From the NCBI GenBank assembly GCA_009823395.1, contig CM020501.1, positions 5,967,861 to 6,031,860 on the forward strand: a stretch of 64,000 nucleotides of DNA, given 5' to 3'. The DNA comes from Thamnaconus septentrionalis (taxonomy: Eukaryota; Chordata; Actinopteri; Tetraodontiformes; Monacanthidae). Position 1 is the first letter of the stretch, and every line of letters starts with the position of its first letter. Shown one piece after another: positions 60,931 through 64,000 of this stretch. A program made the position numbers and the translations under genes. The notes under the pieces were generated by a model that was not told where the DNA came from, ran no database searches, and saw only the letters and a program-made list of their open reading frames with translations.

Positions 60931-63237
60931 GAAAATGATCCATAGACAGCAAATAGCAAAGGATTTCCACAGAAATTGAGTTTTTGTTTTTATCCTTAGG
61001 ATTAGTGGATGATGGTATTTATTTGCTGTTAGGCAATTTAACATTACGGCACGTTTTCTTGCATCCAAATTATTAGGCTGTGAAACATTATCTTAGCACA
61101 GCATAAAATAATTGTTTGTGAGAGTGCAATCATCCAACACATTGATGCCTAAACAGTTTCTACTGCATCAACAAAGTTGTAATTTTATTGTCTTTTAATT
61201 GCAGTTTCTGAGGAGGTGGCATATTTGTGAGCATCCTGGCCACCCTTGCAACACCCAGCAGCTTATTTTCTCAGCATTCAAAGTTGTTAGGAGTGTGACG
61301 GCAAGATAAGCTTGTGGCAAACATCAACAAGAATCATGTGCTAATGGGATTTCATGTGCGATGGAAACAGCACATGCCCGCCGTTACATCTGCACACTTG
61401 CAGATTCTAAGGCTTCCATACCTTTTATTCTGGAAATATGCATTACAGAATGAATTCAGGCGTATCTTACCTCCAGGCAAAATGAGCTTTCAGAGGTCAA
61501 GTGTGGCACCGCTGTTCCCTCGTCTAACTCCTCTCACTACACTTGCTTCTACAAGAGCAGTTCAGGTCTACTTTGGCATGTCTGCACGGTCACCTGGAAG
61601 AAGCCTAATCACCACAAATGTTGTATTGACACTCATACAGGAAGAAATAAATACATTTGCACATGAAATCATGTTTGGAATGAATTGTGAGAGGACATGT
61701 GGACACTTTGCTCAGCTTTGAGCAACTTTGCTCTTGCGTTATGTAAATTATGGTTTGTTAAACATTTTGGCATTTTTCAAATGTTTTCCATGTCATCAGT
61801 CTGAACTGTATATCCACAGTTGCTTATGCACAAGGACAGTGCTTCAACAAATCTGGTGAAATTAGTGACCATTACCTCATATCACTTCCGTGGTCACGCC
61901 AATGTATCTAACTTGATTTAAGTCCGTTCCTCAAATGTTTCAATTAATAATTAAATAAATAATATGGACCCAGGAGTAAAACAAAAGAGGGAAAAATCCA
62001 AATCCACAAAACAGGCTCTTTAATCAAGGAGAAAGTCATGAAGTCAGGAATCATGCAAACCGAACTGGCAGCAAACAGGCACAGTTATGAAATCAAGCAA
62101 ACAAAGCCGGTCCTACACAGGTGGGAATCTGGAAGCAACAAAGCCAATCTGGGTAAAGGAGGCACAGGTGAAACCAATCAGAGTGGGAAGACATAAGGAG
62201 CGACAATTGCAACGGGGAAAATAAGAAATCAAACAATGTATAGATAGATATTTAAATGTACTATTCTCTCCACTGTCACGTACCATTGTGATGTTATGTC
62301 ACAATAAAAAAAATAAAAAAAAACTTGTTGTGGAGTTGGATGCTGTGAAAGGTATTATTTCCATTCCAAAGGAAATCTTTCAAGGACACGAACTCCATTA
62401 AAAACCATAAGATAAAAAATCACATCCATGTACTCCTTGCATGGTAGATCCACGTGTCATGAAGGTTGAAATGGCGACATTAGCGCAACTCATCTGTAGT
62501 TCTTTTCCCATGCTGCAGTCACTGGCCACGTTAGGCTCCCTTTGGGTGGAATTCGTTCCCTCCATGAAACTCCAGAAGGGTTGTGTGGACGATAAAACGC
62601 CATCAGCGCCACCAACAGCATACTGTTGAGGGACAAATGTGAATATTGGGTGAACCGTCCCACTGAGGCACTTCACCCGCTCAGTTCCAGCAAACCTCAC
62701 GCAAAACTGGGCTGTCTTTGCTGCGGGGATCGAACGCGCGATTGAAGAATCCACGTTTTATAATTTAGAGTTTCTTTGCTGGCGCATCTATATTTGAAGC
62801 TCTGAGTCCGCCACGAGCTTTTTGATTTTTGTTCATTACGAGCCTCAGGTGATTGTGGCTGCACCACAGAACCAGGCACTCCATCAGCCGCCGCGTGCAC
62901 TTCAGCACCGGCATAAATGAAATGCCACGCGCCGTGCGTGCGACGTGGCCATATTTGACGGATCGGCGCAAACGGCGACGGCACTGACGAGAACGCGCGT
63001 ATTCAAAATGCTTCAGTCAGACTCACGCACGGTCATTAAACAATTGGGAAAGATCAACCATCATCTTTGCCTCATCATGATGGTTGTTAAGACAAAAGGC
63101 TCCGCGTGTACGAGTGGTTGCACATGCCTCGACACGGCTGCCGACACACACGCGCGCAGCTGTTATTGCATGAATGATTCATGTTCTGTCACGGCTCCAG
63201 CTGCATGAAAAAGCCGCCTGATGATGTTATCCACAGA

Positions 63238-63265
63238 GGGGGAGGGGCAGGGGGAGGGGCGGGGG
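63238..63265 (+). other. G-quadruplex-like / GC-box cluster
   Basis: Five runs of four or five G separated by A, CA, A and C. It also contains GGGGCGGGG-type GC boxes. It lies about 9.8 kb upstream of the inferred ctnna2 start. Confidence 0.55.
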
Positions 63266-64000
63266 AGAAGGAAAAAAAAAATTCTCGCAGAAGATTTGAG
63301 AGGGCTTCGCTCCCACTGGGGGAAAATGAGTCGTACTTTGTGCTCCAAAAAACGGCGTGACCTTTAATGAGAAAGGCGAGAACAAATACAATGTTGAGAA
63401 CCTTGATTCCTCAAAGCTGTCAGCAGCCACGGAAGATTGCCGAGCATGATGAATGGTGAAAGAAGGGAAAAGGAGCAGTAGCAGACAAAGAGGCATCAAT
63501 TATTCATATTTCCTGTGTGCATGAGTGTGTGTGTGTGCATGACACTGCAACTGTCTTTGAAAACTCTTTTAAAACCATGGAACACGCTGGTTTATATATG
63601 TATATATATACTTTTCTAGGCACAAAATGTGTACAACAGGGCTACAGCTGGGTCTACGAACAATACCTTGAGGGCCCTGTAATTTCATTTCTGGCTCATG
63701 GTCAATAAAAAATACAGCTTTTCTACAGAACATAGGAGCGAAGCCAGGATTGTCTCTGAGACTTCATCAAAACACAATGGAACACAAGCAATTTTAATTT
63801 ACATTATGTTTTCAAAAGGCGCCAGCATCGGAATCCACTCCAAATGCCCCAATAGTAATTACATATTCCTGCATATATTACAAACAAACACACTCTTGTG
63901 TCCTCTTGGCCAGTGGCCACAGGTACACAAGCAGCTTCAATGTTGCAGTAATAAAGACAGACAGAGGGACAGAGAGAGAGACACAGAGAGGTGGGCTGGG

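Noticed and set aside
61314..61721. 135-codon plus-strand frame upstream of ctnna2
   Set aside because: No recognisable domain, no promoter or splice context. Its length alone is not convincing in AT-moderate DNA.
62735..62750. B-box-like GTTCGATCCCC on the minus strand
   Set aside because: The flanking bases do not form a T-arm stem, and no cloverleaf can be drawn.
62398..62754. 118-codon minus-strand frame
   Set aside because: Considered as a possible exon or transposon fragment, but no motif could be named and no clear splice junctions frame it.

Overview
The window looks like nuclear DNA of a ray-finned (teleost, probably percomorph-like) fish. Its only recognisable cellular gene is split into short exons with canonical GT/AG junctions. 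The rest is AT-rich intron and upstream sequence with long dinucleotide repeats, fish-type SINE/L2 fragments and small non-autonomous DNA transposons. There are no operons, ribosome binding sites, CRISPR arrays or rRNA/tRNA genes.

The gene is the 5' part of ctnna2 (alpha-N-catenin) on the minus strand. A GC-rich promoter block with a perfect NRF1 palindrome lies near 53.4-53.5 kb, and a probable non-coding exon 1 ends at 53127. Five coding exons follow: 38139-38240 (exon 2, start codon), 21549-21744 (exon 3), 18220-18386 (exon 4), 17127-17246 (exon 5) and 16245-16511 (exon 6). They join in frame to 284 residues, about the first third of the usual ~905-residue protein: the whole N-terminal domain that binds beta-catenin and homodimerises. 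The gene continues beyond base 1, because the exon after LNEFD is not in the window. No leucine-rich-repeat reading frame is present, so an LRRTM1 gene nested in ctnna2, as in mammals, would have to lie further downstream.

Layout from left to right: 1-16244 is intron 6, with a PIF/Harbinger remnant at its left edge, a (TG)n repeat, a GC-rich block at 7.95-8.7 kb and a second GC-rich, repeat-rich block at 10.1-12.5 kb. 16.2-21.7 kb is the compact exon 3-6 cluster. 21.7-38.1 kb is intron 2, with a second Harbinger copy, a L2/Rex-type reverse transcriptase fragment, a 1.18-kb TTAA-flanked element and a fragment of a relative. 38.2-53.1 kb is intron 1, with a 700-bp hAT derivative that keeps a BED-finger remnant, and a 128-bp (CT)n tract. 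53.5-64 kb is upstream DNA, with long (GA)n, (CT)n and (TA)n repeats, a SINE with a perfect 13-bp target duplication, and a GC-rich segment at 62.7-63.3 kb.

I found no wholly new gene system. The observations most worth checking are: the UG repeat directly before the exon 5 acceptor, which could control an in-frame 40-residue skip; the two Harbinger copies that keep the start of a Myb/SANT-like reading frame; the hAT BED remnant; the TTAA element and its fragment; and the intronic GC-rich blocks as candidate alternative promoters or enhancers.
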